From the NCBI RefSeq assembly GCF_003313325.1, contig NZ_QMHQ01000002.1, positions 186,001-250,000 on the forward strand: DNA of 64,000 nucleotides, read 5' to 3'. Source of the DNA: Pedobacter namyangjuensis. Lineage in GTDB: Bacteria; Bacteroidota; Bacteroidia; Sphingobacteriales; Sphingobacteriaceae. Shown here in pieces: positions 36,733 to 43,818 of the stretch; the stretch's first letter is position 1, and each line of letters starts with the position of its first letter. The notes beneath the pieces were generated by a model, which worked only from the letters and a program-made list of their open reading frames with translations, did no database searches and was not told the DNA's origin. Both the position numbers and the translations under genes were made by a program.

Positions 36733-37013
36733 TTGCGCCAGTGGGCGGAGGACAGTTTACTATTGGAAATTTCCTATGGTGACTTTACGACCTTGAGGGA
36801 GAATTGCATCAAAGTGCAGCTGCTTGTGGAGAAGATCAGGGCGTATTACGAAAAGATGAAGGTGAGCCATGCGGCTGAACTGGTGAATTTGAATGCCAGT
36901 GAGCGCTACCAGAAGTTCTTTGCCGCGCACAAGGGGCTTTCAATGTGGGCAAGCATAAGGACATAGCCAGTTTCCTTGGGATAAGGGATGACGATTTCCA
37001 TCGCTACCAATGA
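36733..37013 (+). pseudogene. Crp/Fnr-family regulator fragment, frameshifted
   Basis: The open frame to about 36933 encodes the hinge and dimerisation helix of a Crp/Fnr regulator (VQLLVEKIRAYYEKMK, then LNASERYQKFFAAHKG). The frame then shifts by one base in a G run near 36927-36930. The other frame continues with KHKDIASFLGIRDDDFHRYQ and a stop at 37011-37013, which is the recognition helix region. The cyclic-nucleotide-like N-terminal domain is missing. It is a remnant and not expected to function. Confidence 0.65.
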
Positions 37014-37127
37014 GCGGAATGTTCATATTTTTTACTTGTGGTAAAGTTTAATTTTTTATTGTTAGTTTTATTCAAGATCTAAATTGGATCATATTAACCT
37101 TTAGATGGTGTTGATAATATTTCGGTT

Positions 37128-38933
37128 ATGGTAATTGCAGCTTTTCACATTCCTAAAGGTTATTTGCCGAATGTTTTCGGTGAGTCACATCCTCCGTTGA
37201 CCATCAACTTCGGGGGTAAAAACCTATATACTTTTGAAGGTGGCCAACTATCCAAGGTAGAACCGAACAAGTTCTATATCGACGATATTTTCAGTAAAAA
37301 GGGGATTTCACTGGTTTCATCTGTTGTCGGTAACAATGGAAGTGGCAAAACCACTCTCATGCGTGCCCTTGCAAACTCTTATCACTGTAAATATGTTCTG
37401 GAAAAAGCAGACGGTACTTATGAAATCACCGACAACATAGAAAGTATACACAGGATCTATTACACACCATACCTGCACGACCGGACTGAAGACGCGGTGA
37501 GGACTAATGGGAAAGATCTTTCAAAGTTTGCGGTTATTACACTTGATAATCATGGTAGTAGTGGACAATTGGCAGACTTTTTAAAAGCCCATAATTCCGA
37601 AAAAGTAAAGCGATGGATAAAGTTCAACCACTTTTATCGACAGTTGGAAGCTAAGAAAGTACCATTGCCAGTTTTCGGATATGTTAGAATGGAACTGAAC
37701 CATTTTGATGCAGATGTTCATAACACTCATGCGTTTCACCAAACCTCATCGCAGTTGAGGCCCGCCATTAGCCAAATTTTCGAGAAGATGCCTGTTGAGC
37801 AGGACGCCAAATTCGCAGAATACTTTGAGCGTGACGATCTCGAGGATGAACAAAAAGAGGCTATTGAGAGATTGATCCGTTTTGAATATGACCTCTACGA
37901 AGTCGCGCTGGGCAAGCTGGTGAATGTGCTGGAAGCAAGAGGAAACCGATATCTGGAAGAAGGTTTTATCGCTGCTGGTTACGAACATGAAATCCAGAAC
38001 AGAACGGTGAGGGATTCTATGTTATGGTTTTTAGAGAACGCAGGGGTGGTCACTAAGGAAAAGTACAGTTTTAGTGAGCACATCTCCCTTATAGAATTCA
38101 TAGATTACATAATGAAAATAGTATCTCCAGAAATACTTGATAACGACAATTGGCGACATATATGGGTTACGGAGGAACAGGCATTTGAGATTATAACCAT
38201 CTATGATAAATTCAACCAGTCATTTATAAACGACTGGTTTGTATATGATAAACGACCAATGTTTACCTATGTCCCGGATATCGTGCCAAGTTCTGGCGAG
38301 GAAGGGTTCCTAGATCTATTCAGTACGCTTTATTCGCACTCGGAGAATATAAAAAACAAGATCGACATAGATTTCCATTCATCTGATTCGCTCTCTAAGA
38401 TCGGAAAAAATATATTTCTTCTCTTGGATGAGGGGGACAATGCTTTCCATCCCCAGTGGAAGAAGGAATACATCAAATATATCAGGGAAGTTATTCCAAT
38501 AATTTTCAGAGGGTATGAAATTCAAGTAACCATTTCAACCCATGACCCCTTAACGCTTTCTGATTTTCCCAAAAACAATGTCGTTTTTCTGGAAAAGAAT
38601 GGCTTTGTATCGCGTATCAAGGAGTCGTCTGGAATTCGCACGTTTGGCGCTAATATTTCAGACTTGTTGAAGGATTCATTTTTTATCCAAGATGGTCAGA
38701 TTGGAAGTTTCGTTGCTGGAGCAATCGACTGGGCCATAAATGCAATGCTAAAAAACCAGTTGTCAAGACAGAATATTGAGGATATCGAAAGACTGATTTA
38801 TACTATCGATGAGCCTATTATCAAGTTCAAGCTTGCAGAGATGCTATCGGACTGCACAGGGAACAAGGATTTCGAAAAGGATCTTTTGGATTTGGAAATA
38901 CAGAGGCTCGAAGAAAGGAGGAAACGAATCTAA
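37128..38933 (+). CDS. SMC/ABC-type ATPase of a Septu-like defence pair
   Basis: A 601-residue ATPase. Walker A is VVGNNGSGKTTLM at about 67-79. A long coiled/helical middle follows. Walker B is IFLLLDEGDNAFHPQW at about 424-440, and the switch-His segment is ISTHDPLTLSDFP at about 466-478. The DEGDNAFHP form is typical of PtuA/OLD-like overcoming ATPases. Its stop overlaps the start of the HNH gene by one base (TAATG), so the two are translationally coupled. The C-terminus is charged (IQRLEERRKRI). By analogy with Septu PtuA it would sense infection and control the nuclease, but it is longer in the middle region than PtuA as I recall it; membership is inferred. Confidence 0.75.
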   Translation: MVIAAFHIPKGYLPNVFGESHPPLTINFGGKNLYTFEGGQLSKVEPNKFYIDDIFSKKGISLVSSVVGNNGSGKTTLMRALANSYHCKYVLEKADGTYEITDNIESIHRIYYTPYLHDRTEDAVRTNGKDLSKFAVITLDNHGSSGQLADFLKAHNSEKVKRWIKFNHFYRQLEAKKVPLPVFGYVRMELNHFDADVHNTHAFHQTSSQLRPAISQIFEKMPVEQDAKFAEYFERDDLEDEQKEAIERLIRFEYDLYEVALGKLVNVLEARGNRYLEEGFIAAGYEHEIQNRTVRDSMLWFLENAGVVTKEKYSFSEHISLIEFIDYIMKIVSPEILDNDNWRHIWVTEEQAFEIITIYDKFNQSFINDWFVYDKRPMFTYVPDIVPSSGEEGFLDLFSTLYSHSENIKNKIDIDFHSSDSLSKIGKNIFLLLDEGDNAFHPQWKKEYIKYIREVIPIIFRGYEIQVTISTHDPLTLSDFPKNNVVFLEKNGFVSRIKESSGIRTFGANISDLLKDSFFIQDGQIGSFVAGAIDWAINAMLKNQLSRQNIEDIERLIYTIDEPIIKFKLAEMLSDCTGNKDFEKDLLDLEIQRLEERRKRI

Positions 38934-39889
38934 TGTTTTATATTGATCAAAGCACTACTCAATTCCAACATGCCAGGGAAGAGCATTTGTCGAACATCAG
39001 ATATATTATTAAAAAGAAACTTCTTGGGGAGCATTTTATAGAAGCCCATCCAAAAGGGCTTGACCGGAAAATCAGATTGGTTACAGGGATCCATTCAAAT
39101 GTTTCCAAGTTTTTAAACGATGACAAAAACCTCCGCGATCTTATCGATGGATATCCAGACGTTTTAGATAGGTTAAAAAGCAAGTTCAAGAGCAAAAGAG
39201 AAATAGCAAGCATCAAGAAATTGTTTAGATATGATGCGTTTATCAATAAGAATTTGGACAATACGTTTGGGTTTTATAATGCATACAATTTGGCTGAAAA
39301 TCTTGATATACAGACCTGCGTTTACTGCAACCGGTTGTATACCAATACCATTATCACTATTGCCAGAGACTTTATCGTGAGACCTACTTTTGATCATTGG
39401 TTTCTAAAATCGGAATATCCTTTATTGGCCTTGTCTTTCTTTAATCTTATACCTAGCTGCAATGTATGCAATAGCAGTGTTAAAGGTGCCAATTCCAGTG
39501 CACTGAGGGATATTTTTCATCCTTATTTTAAGCACACTAATATCAACAAGGTTTTGGATTTTAAGTTTTCCTATACACTTGAAGATCACCTGAATGCTCA
39601 TTGCAAGATTGTTAGCGCCAATAATTTCACATTGGACAGTATCGAATCGTTGAAGCTAAATGATATATATCAAGCGCACAGGGAAGAAATTAGAGAATTG
39701 ATTTACCTAAAAAAAGCTTACTCAGAAACATATTTAGCTTCGCTAAAAGCGATATTAAGAACTTCTGTGACTAATTCGGAGATATATCGCCTAGCATTTG
39801 GGGTATATTATGAAGACCAATGGTTGATCAAAAGACCACTGAGCAAGTTAAAGAAAGATGTTTTGGCAGAACTGGGAATATTAAGTTAG
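38933..39889 (+). CDS. HNH endonuclease of a Septu-like defence pair
   Basis: A 318-residue nuclease. The metal-ribbon Cys pair is TCVYCNR (about 128-134); the catalytic part FDHWFLKSEYPLLALSFFN (about 151-169) and the second Cys pair PSCNVCNSS (about 172-180) form a PtuB-type HNH core, with the DH..PKS..P pattern modified to DHWFLKSEYP. The N-terminal 120 residues and the C-terminal 130 are helical and of unknown role. It should cut DNA or RNA when released by the ATPase encoded just upstream. No reverse transcriptase gene is adjacent, so this is not a retron. Confidence 0.75.
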   Translation: MFYIDQSTTQFQHAREEHLSNIRYIIKKKLLGEHFIEAHPKGLDRKIRLVTGIHSNVSKFLNDDKNLRDLIDGYPDVLDRLKSKFKSKREIASIKKLFRYDAFINKNLDNTFGFYNAYNLAENLDIQTCVYCNRLYTNTIITIARDFIVRPTFDHWFLKSEYPLLALSFFNLIPSCNVCNSSVKGANSSALRDIFHPYFKHTNINKVLDFKFSYTLEDHLNAHCKIVSANNFTLDSIESLKLNDIYQAHREEIRELIYLKKAYSETYLASLKAILRTSVTNSEIYRLAFGVYYEDQWLIKRPLSKLKKDVLAELGILS

Positions 39890-39919
39890 TCTCTCTTCCC
39901 ACTCATTTAAAGTTAGACC

Positions 39920-40486
39920 TTAGCTAAATAGCGAAAATTGATGTTCAGTACCCAATCTGATGTGGTCTTTGAGGTAATTAGGTAGGCTCATGCAGTTTAC
40001 GCCGATCGAAGAACAGTTATCAGGTATTTTTTTGAATATCTTGCCATCGTTTGCAGTTTTTGTTTCTTCAGTGACCACGACTGCATCGGCCGACTTAAGG
40101 TTTAATGCATACAAAATCAGGGATGCATCAGCGCTTGCCAGGAACCTTCCTTTTTCGTTTTCGAACTCGACTTCTGTGATCCCCTTTTGCTTTACCAGGA
40201 ATTTGTTGCAGAACTGGTTGTCCACCATATTATGGAATTTCTTTCCAGGCAATAGGTCGCTAGTCTTTGCTATAAGTGCAGGTTTGGCCGTTATGAAATC
40301 CAGTTCCTCGACGACTATTCCCTTGGCGGTCTGTTTGCATTCCTGGAGTACCTTATCGGTGATGATGAGTTCACCTGATTCGAATTTCTGTTGTAGCAGC
40401 GTTTTTAGCTGGTCCTCCTTGTCGAAAGGAAGATAGTATCTGACAATGGCCAGCAGGGAAGAGGTGTCCATTATCGCCCTGATCAT
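39920..40486 (-). CDS. PIN-domain (DUF4411-like) toxin-type nuclease
   Basis: A 188-residue protein. PIN acidic residues are visible as MDTSSL (Asp 7), LQECK (Glu at about 47), LASADASLILYAL (Asp at about 118) and VVTEETK (Glu at about 137). The tail KIPDNCSSIGVNCMSLPNYL matches the conserved KIPDVC ending of DUF4411 PIN proteins. Its ATG overlaps the stop of the ImmA/IrrE gene by four bases (ATGA), so the two are coupled. DUF4411 proteins are commonly found next to ImmA/IrrE-type genes and are considered toxins that cut RNA; target unknown. Confidence 0.75.
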   Translation of the reverse strand: MIRAIMDTSSLLAIVRYYLPFDKEDQLKTLLQQKFESGELIITDKVLQECKQTAKGIVVEELDFITAKPALIAKTSDLLPGKKFHNMVDNQFCNKFLVKQKGITEVEFENEKGRFLASADASLILYALNLKSADAVVVTEETKTANDGKIFKKIPDNCSSIGVNCMSLPNYLKDHIRLGTEHQFSLFS

Positions 40487-41655
40487 AGGTAGCTGTTTAT
40501 TTTTTCGCTCTTGATGTTGAGCCTCTTGCAGAATTCCGCTTCGTTGATCAGCCCGGTATACAGCGCGCTTTTTATCGTTTCAAGAAACATCGGCGAGATA
40601 ATCGGCTTGGGACTGCCGCCCGGCGCTTTTCTACCTTCAGCTAGTGCCTTGATCTTTTCTGCCTCCATCCGCTTTTTCTCAGTTTCTTCCCACTCGCGTA
40701 TACTCGATAGGATATTATCGGTGACCGTCTTGTAGCTCACCGGGGAGATCTTATGGGACAGTAGTAGTCTGGTGTAGAGCGAAAGCGTACTTAGATGGGT
40801 GCGCTCGGAGACCTGCTCGATCAGATCGGTATAATAATCGTTGGCCTCGCTTGCGGTCTGGATCGCGGCAATCTCCTTTTCGTATTCGCCTACCAGGAAA
40901 TAATAGGCAAAATCATTACACCAACGCTCGATATCGCTCAGCTTGTTTCCCTTTGCAGACATTTCCTCACTGATGTTGTCATCGATCTCTTCCTCATTGA
41001 GCAGGTAATGTCCCAGTTCATGCGCCAGAGTGAAAATTTCCCGCTTTAGTGATTTTTGGTTGCGCTTGAGCACGATCACATTGGGAGAGAGATAGAATCC
41101 GTTGATGTTCGCCTTGTTCTTCTTATTGTGCGTTTCGACAAATTCAAAAACGATGATGTTATGCTCGCCCAGCTTTGCGATAAAGTTTTCCAGGAATTTT
41201 TTCCGATCCTTTACGAACCGCGGGTATAAAATCGGTCTAATCTCCTCTGCTGCCAGCTTTGGATCCTGCTTGGTACTGTATACCTTGAGCTGTCTTTTAA
41301 TATTGAAGTCCGAAAGTTTGGCCAGCACCGAAAAGGAGAGTTTTTCTTGTTCGAACCTGTTGACTATCTGTCTTGCACCCAGGTTAAGGTCTGCATTGAA
41401 ATGGTCCTTACGGAAAAAAATACTCTCGTCCTTGGACTGGATGGGATCCTTAGGATCTGTATAGTAGCCCAGACCCTTTCCAAATATCTCATCGATCTTT
41501 TTGAGCGTACTGATCTTGATGTTCTCGCCGAACACGTCTTCCTGACCGAGCAGTTTGACCCTGTCCTGGTTCAGCATATCCAATAGTTCGCCCCTAGAGA
41601 TCCCGAAGAGGTTCAATTGGTGTTCAATGCGGTTGACGTTTGGACTGGTGTACAT
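40483..41655 (-). CDS. HTH plus ImmA/IrrE metallopeptidase (antitoxin-type regulator)
   Basis: A 390-residue protein. The N-terminal region (about 7-60; LFGISRGELLDMLNQ, then STLKKIDEIFGK) looks like an XRE-type helix-turn-helix. The zinc protease motif LAHELGHYLL (HExxH at about 212-216) is followed by an acidic NEEEID segment that can supply the third ligand. A helical region completes it. In known pairs, such proteins repress the operon and are proteolytically or otherwise active in responding to DNA damage or phage. It is the upstream gene of a two-gene unit with the PIN protein and is convergent with the ATPase/HNH pair. Confidence 0.78.
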   Translation of the reverse strand: MYTSPNVNRIEHQLNLFGISRGELLDMLNQDRVKLLGQEDVFGENIKISTLKKIDEIFGKGLGYYTDPKDPIQSKDESIFFRKDHFNADLNLGARQIVNRFEQEKLSFSVLAKLSDFNIKRQLKVYSTKQDPKLAAEEIRPILYPRFVKDRKKFLENFIAKLGEHNIIVFEFVETHNKKNKANINGFYLSPNVIVLKRNQKSLKREIFTLAHELGHYLLNEEEIDDNISEEMSAKGNKLSDIERWCNDFAYYFLVGEYEKEIAAIQTASEANDYYTDLIEQVSERTHLSTLSLYTRLLLSHKISPVSYKTVTDNILSSIREWEETEKKRMEAEKIKALAEGRKAPGGSPKPIISPMFLETIKSALYTGLINEAEFCKRLNIKSEKINSYL

Positions 41656-41999
41656 TGCTGGCGTTAAGTTCCCTGCGAAATTACAAAATATAATCTAATG
41701 TAAATGTGGCCAAAAAATCTCCTGCTGGCGAGATTTGTTTTCCACAATGTTGTTAACATTCGTTTTCTGCCGGTCTGCCAATTGGGACAGTGGGTGTGCT
41801 GGGCAGGCTACAGTAATTCTGATGTCAGACCAGGGCGAAACTTCAGGGCAGAAAAATATTTTTAGAGAATTTATCGGGTCGAAAGTTCGATTTTACATCG
41901 TATAGGTCATAATTATTTCTTAATTCAGATAAATTCATTTATATTCCACTATCGGCATTAGGTGTTTTTTTTCGGTGTGGCATTTGTAGTCCAGTGCCC
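41656..41999. other. Intergenic region between the ImmA/IrrE-type gene and a hypothetical gene
   Basis: About 340 bases between divergent genes. AT-rich near the ends, with no convincing RNA gene or repeat. It presumably holds the promoters of both units. Confidence 0.35.
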
Positions 42000-42332
42000 A
42001 TGAGAAAAATTGAAAGATTAGCGGGTGCGTTGGCAAGGCTCCTTGAGCTCCCGCAACACAGGTTGATCTACAGGCACATGGAAACAGCAATACAGGACCA
42101 GGGCAGGGCGAATGTTCTTTTCGAGGCAAAAGGCTATGGCGGAACTGAGCAGTTCAACATTGAAGCTGCCATCGGACTTCTAGAAGATGCAATGCTCGGT
42201 ATCTTGGGAGGTAGCGTAGCTATTGATCCTGAAAATGCAATAGTCGCCGATTTAGCAGAAGACCTGAAGGATGCAACATTGGTTTTGAACCAGCAGATCG
42301 AGAATGGGCTTTTTAACGGGGCAGAAGGTTAA
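42000..42332 (+). CDS. Hypothetical acidic helical protein, 110 residues
   Basis: I do not recognise it. The ATG at 42000 (MRKIERLAGALARLLELP) is preferred over a GTG at 41994. The protein is helical and acidic towards the C-terminus (AEDLKDATLVLNQQIENGLF), without membrane segments. Its stop codon lies in the left arm of a strong bidirectional terminator shared with the converging small gene. The composition (Ala, Leu, Glu-rich, GC-rich codons) fits the mobile element rather than the host. Confidence 0.55.
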   Translation: MRKIERLAGALARLLELPQHRLIYRHMETAIQDQGRANVLFEAKGYGGTEQFNIEAAIGLLEDAMLGILGGSVAIDPENAIVADLAEDLKDATLVLNQQIENGLFNGAEG

Positions 42333-42363
42333 AAAAGGTTTGGCACATGTGCCGAACCTTTTT
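42332..42363. terminator. Bidirectional terminator between two hypothetical genes
   Basis: A 16-bp near-perfect stem (42332-42347 with 42348-42363, one G-T pair), A-rich on the left and T-rich on the right. It is almost a palindrome with no loop bases. Confidence 0.85.
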
Positions 42364-42369
42364 CGTCAG

Positions 42370-42558
42370 TTACCTCAGGTCGATAAACCTGACATTACCG
42401 TTCCATTCGATCACCCGCCAGACGGTGCGAACCGCAATGGAGCCATTTCTTGGACTGATAAGGGTTACTGATTGGCCAGCGAGGATATTATCCGTCAGCT
42501 CGGCATAAAAATGGGAAACCGTGATCGGATTTCCTTTAACATGAAATCTATGTTTCAT
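42370..42558 (-). CDS. Small hypothetical protein, 62 residues
   Basis: A basic small protein (MKHRFHVKGNPITVSHF, then LISPRNGSIAVRTVWRVIEWNG). Its strand-rich pattern with SVTLISPRNG could be a small beta barrel such as a KOW/SH3-like fold, but I cannot name a family. Evidence for being real is the shared terminator 6 bases beyond its stop and an AT-rich promoter-like region upstream. It converges on the 110-residue protein gene. Confidence 0.45.
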   Translation of the reverse strand: MKHRFHVKGNPITVSHFYAELTDNILAGQSVTLISPRNGSIAVRTVWRVIEWNGNVRFIDLR

Positions 42559-42981
42559 AGTATTTGTGTTAATTAACTACGATCTTAGATTAACAGTTTT
42601 TATTGATGCAAATATACGAAATATCCTGAGATCCCTAAAATCCTTGAAAGCCATGTAAGCGCTTTAGACTAGACTATAATATATTTGTATCTGAATATGT
42701 GCTGGAAGGCGTTGGACATAGCTATGGCATTGGAATGATGAATGGTGAACCCATAGCTTTACCAAAATAGAAATTACACCATCCAGCCAATTTTAAGGTT
42801 CGTGCAGGTCAACACGAGTGTCGCCTTGCATTATGTGTGTCAAGCGCTTGCTGGCAAATCCGTTTGGTTCGGCAATGGTAACTATCCGGTAGCTTGCAAA
42901 GTCGTCAAACGAAGCTAGAAGCCTTTAATCTTCCAATAAGTGGTTCGGATTTGATCCTTCCGGGGTACGAATCGTTAATGC
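42559..42981. other. Gene-poor stretch with an unidentified gene fragment
   Basis: About 420 bases without a complete gene. On the plus strand, about 42678-42770 encodes a short run (YVLEGVGHSYGIGMMNG, ending IALPK and a stop) that looks like the C-terminus of a lost gene; I cannot name it. The rest appears to be non-coding debris leading into the second copy of the bracketing repeat. Confidence 0.35.
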
Positions 42982-43041
42982 CTTTCAACAGGATTGTCAA
43001 ATAAAAAGAAAACCCACTTAGAGTTGAGTGGCTTTTTTGGT
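42982..43041. repeat. Direct repeat bracketing the left cargo segment, copy 2
   Basis: About 60 bases resembling 36630-36688: TCAACAGGATTGTCAA, GAAAACCCACTTAGA and GAGTGGCTTTTTTGGT. In this copy CCCACTTAGAGTTGAGTGG can form a hairpin followed by T6, like a tRNA-linked terminator. Confidence 0.5.
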
Positions 43042-43134
43042 ACAGGTTCGACTTCATCACTGGGTACAAAATCACCTAACGTATGTTGAGCATGCGATTT
43101 TTTGTTTATACCACGTTGCAGTACGGCCACAAAT

Positions 43135-43656
43135 TTACCAGTGCCTTGGGTATCTAGAATTCTTCGGTTCATTTTTTTTAACAGGAGTAAGTGGGTGCTT
43201 TTTACATATATTAGGAATATTTTGTTGCTCTTTGATATCTTCAGCTATCAATATCTTTTTTAGCTCCTCGTAAAAGATGTTTTCGATCTCTACCCAAGTG
43301 GTAATGGAACAGTTTTCGATGAGTTTCATCAGGAAAGGATTTGTTTCCGCATGGCATGCACCAAACACAAAATTATGTTCCTCCGTTAATTTGAACTCAC
43401 CGTCAAAAATTCGTAAAGCTTCCCGTGCATATAAAGCCAGTCGATCAGTTCGATAATCCCTGGTTTACCCCAGTAGCTGCTTCCAAAAAGATTGGGATTT
43501 TTAAACTGTATGCTGATGAGTTTGTCCTCATAGTTCCTGGTCCTTTCCGGCGTAAGTGAAAGATCTTTTGAGGTAACATAGCAAAAAATCGGTGTAGGCG
43601 GTTTTCAGCCCATGCGCAAGATCGAAGCCATTTCCGATTAAAACAAGTCTATTCAA
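43135..43656 (-). pseudogene. Decayed abiH-like abortive-infection gene
   Basis: Reading from a TTG at 43656, the minus strand gives LNRLVLIGNGFDLAHGLKTA, the unmistakable AbiH N-terminus, then YTDFLLCYLKRSFTYAGKD. A frameshift follows near 43545-43555 and the frame continues with YEDKLISIQFKNPNLFG, SSYWGKPGIIELIDWLY. Stops and a further shift precede FLMKLIENCSITTWVEIENI (43368 and beyond), which is the AbiH WVDIE region. The last two thirds of the gene, as usual in AbiH, are missing and replaced by the bracketing repeat. It is not functional; AbiH in lactococci blocks phage multiplication. Confidence 0.8.
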
Positions 43657-43818
43657 TAGTGCCAATTTTTGGTTAGATGTGAAGCTAGCTTTCTTCGCTC
43701 AATAGCCATAGCTTTGTGCGATAAAAATTTAAAACGGCAACTGATTTCCAACTTTATTGACTGCCACACAACAAATACCAATACATCCAGTATCCGGATA
43801 GAATGCACATTATGAACC

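Noticed and set aside
37128..39889. A retron with ATPase and HNH effectors
   Set aside because: No reverse transcriptase gene or recognisable msr-msd structure lies next to the pair.
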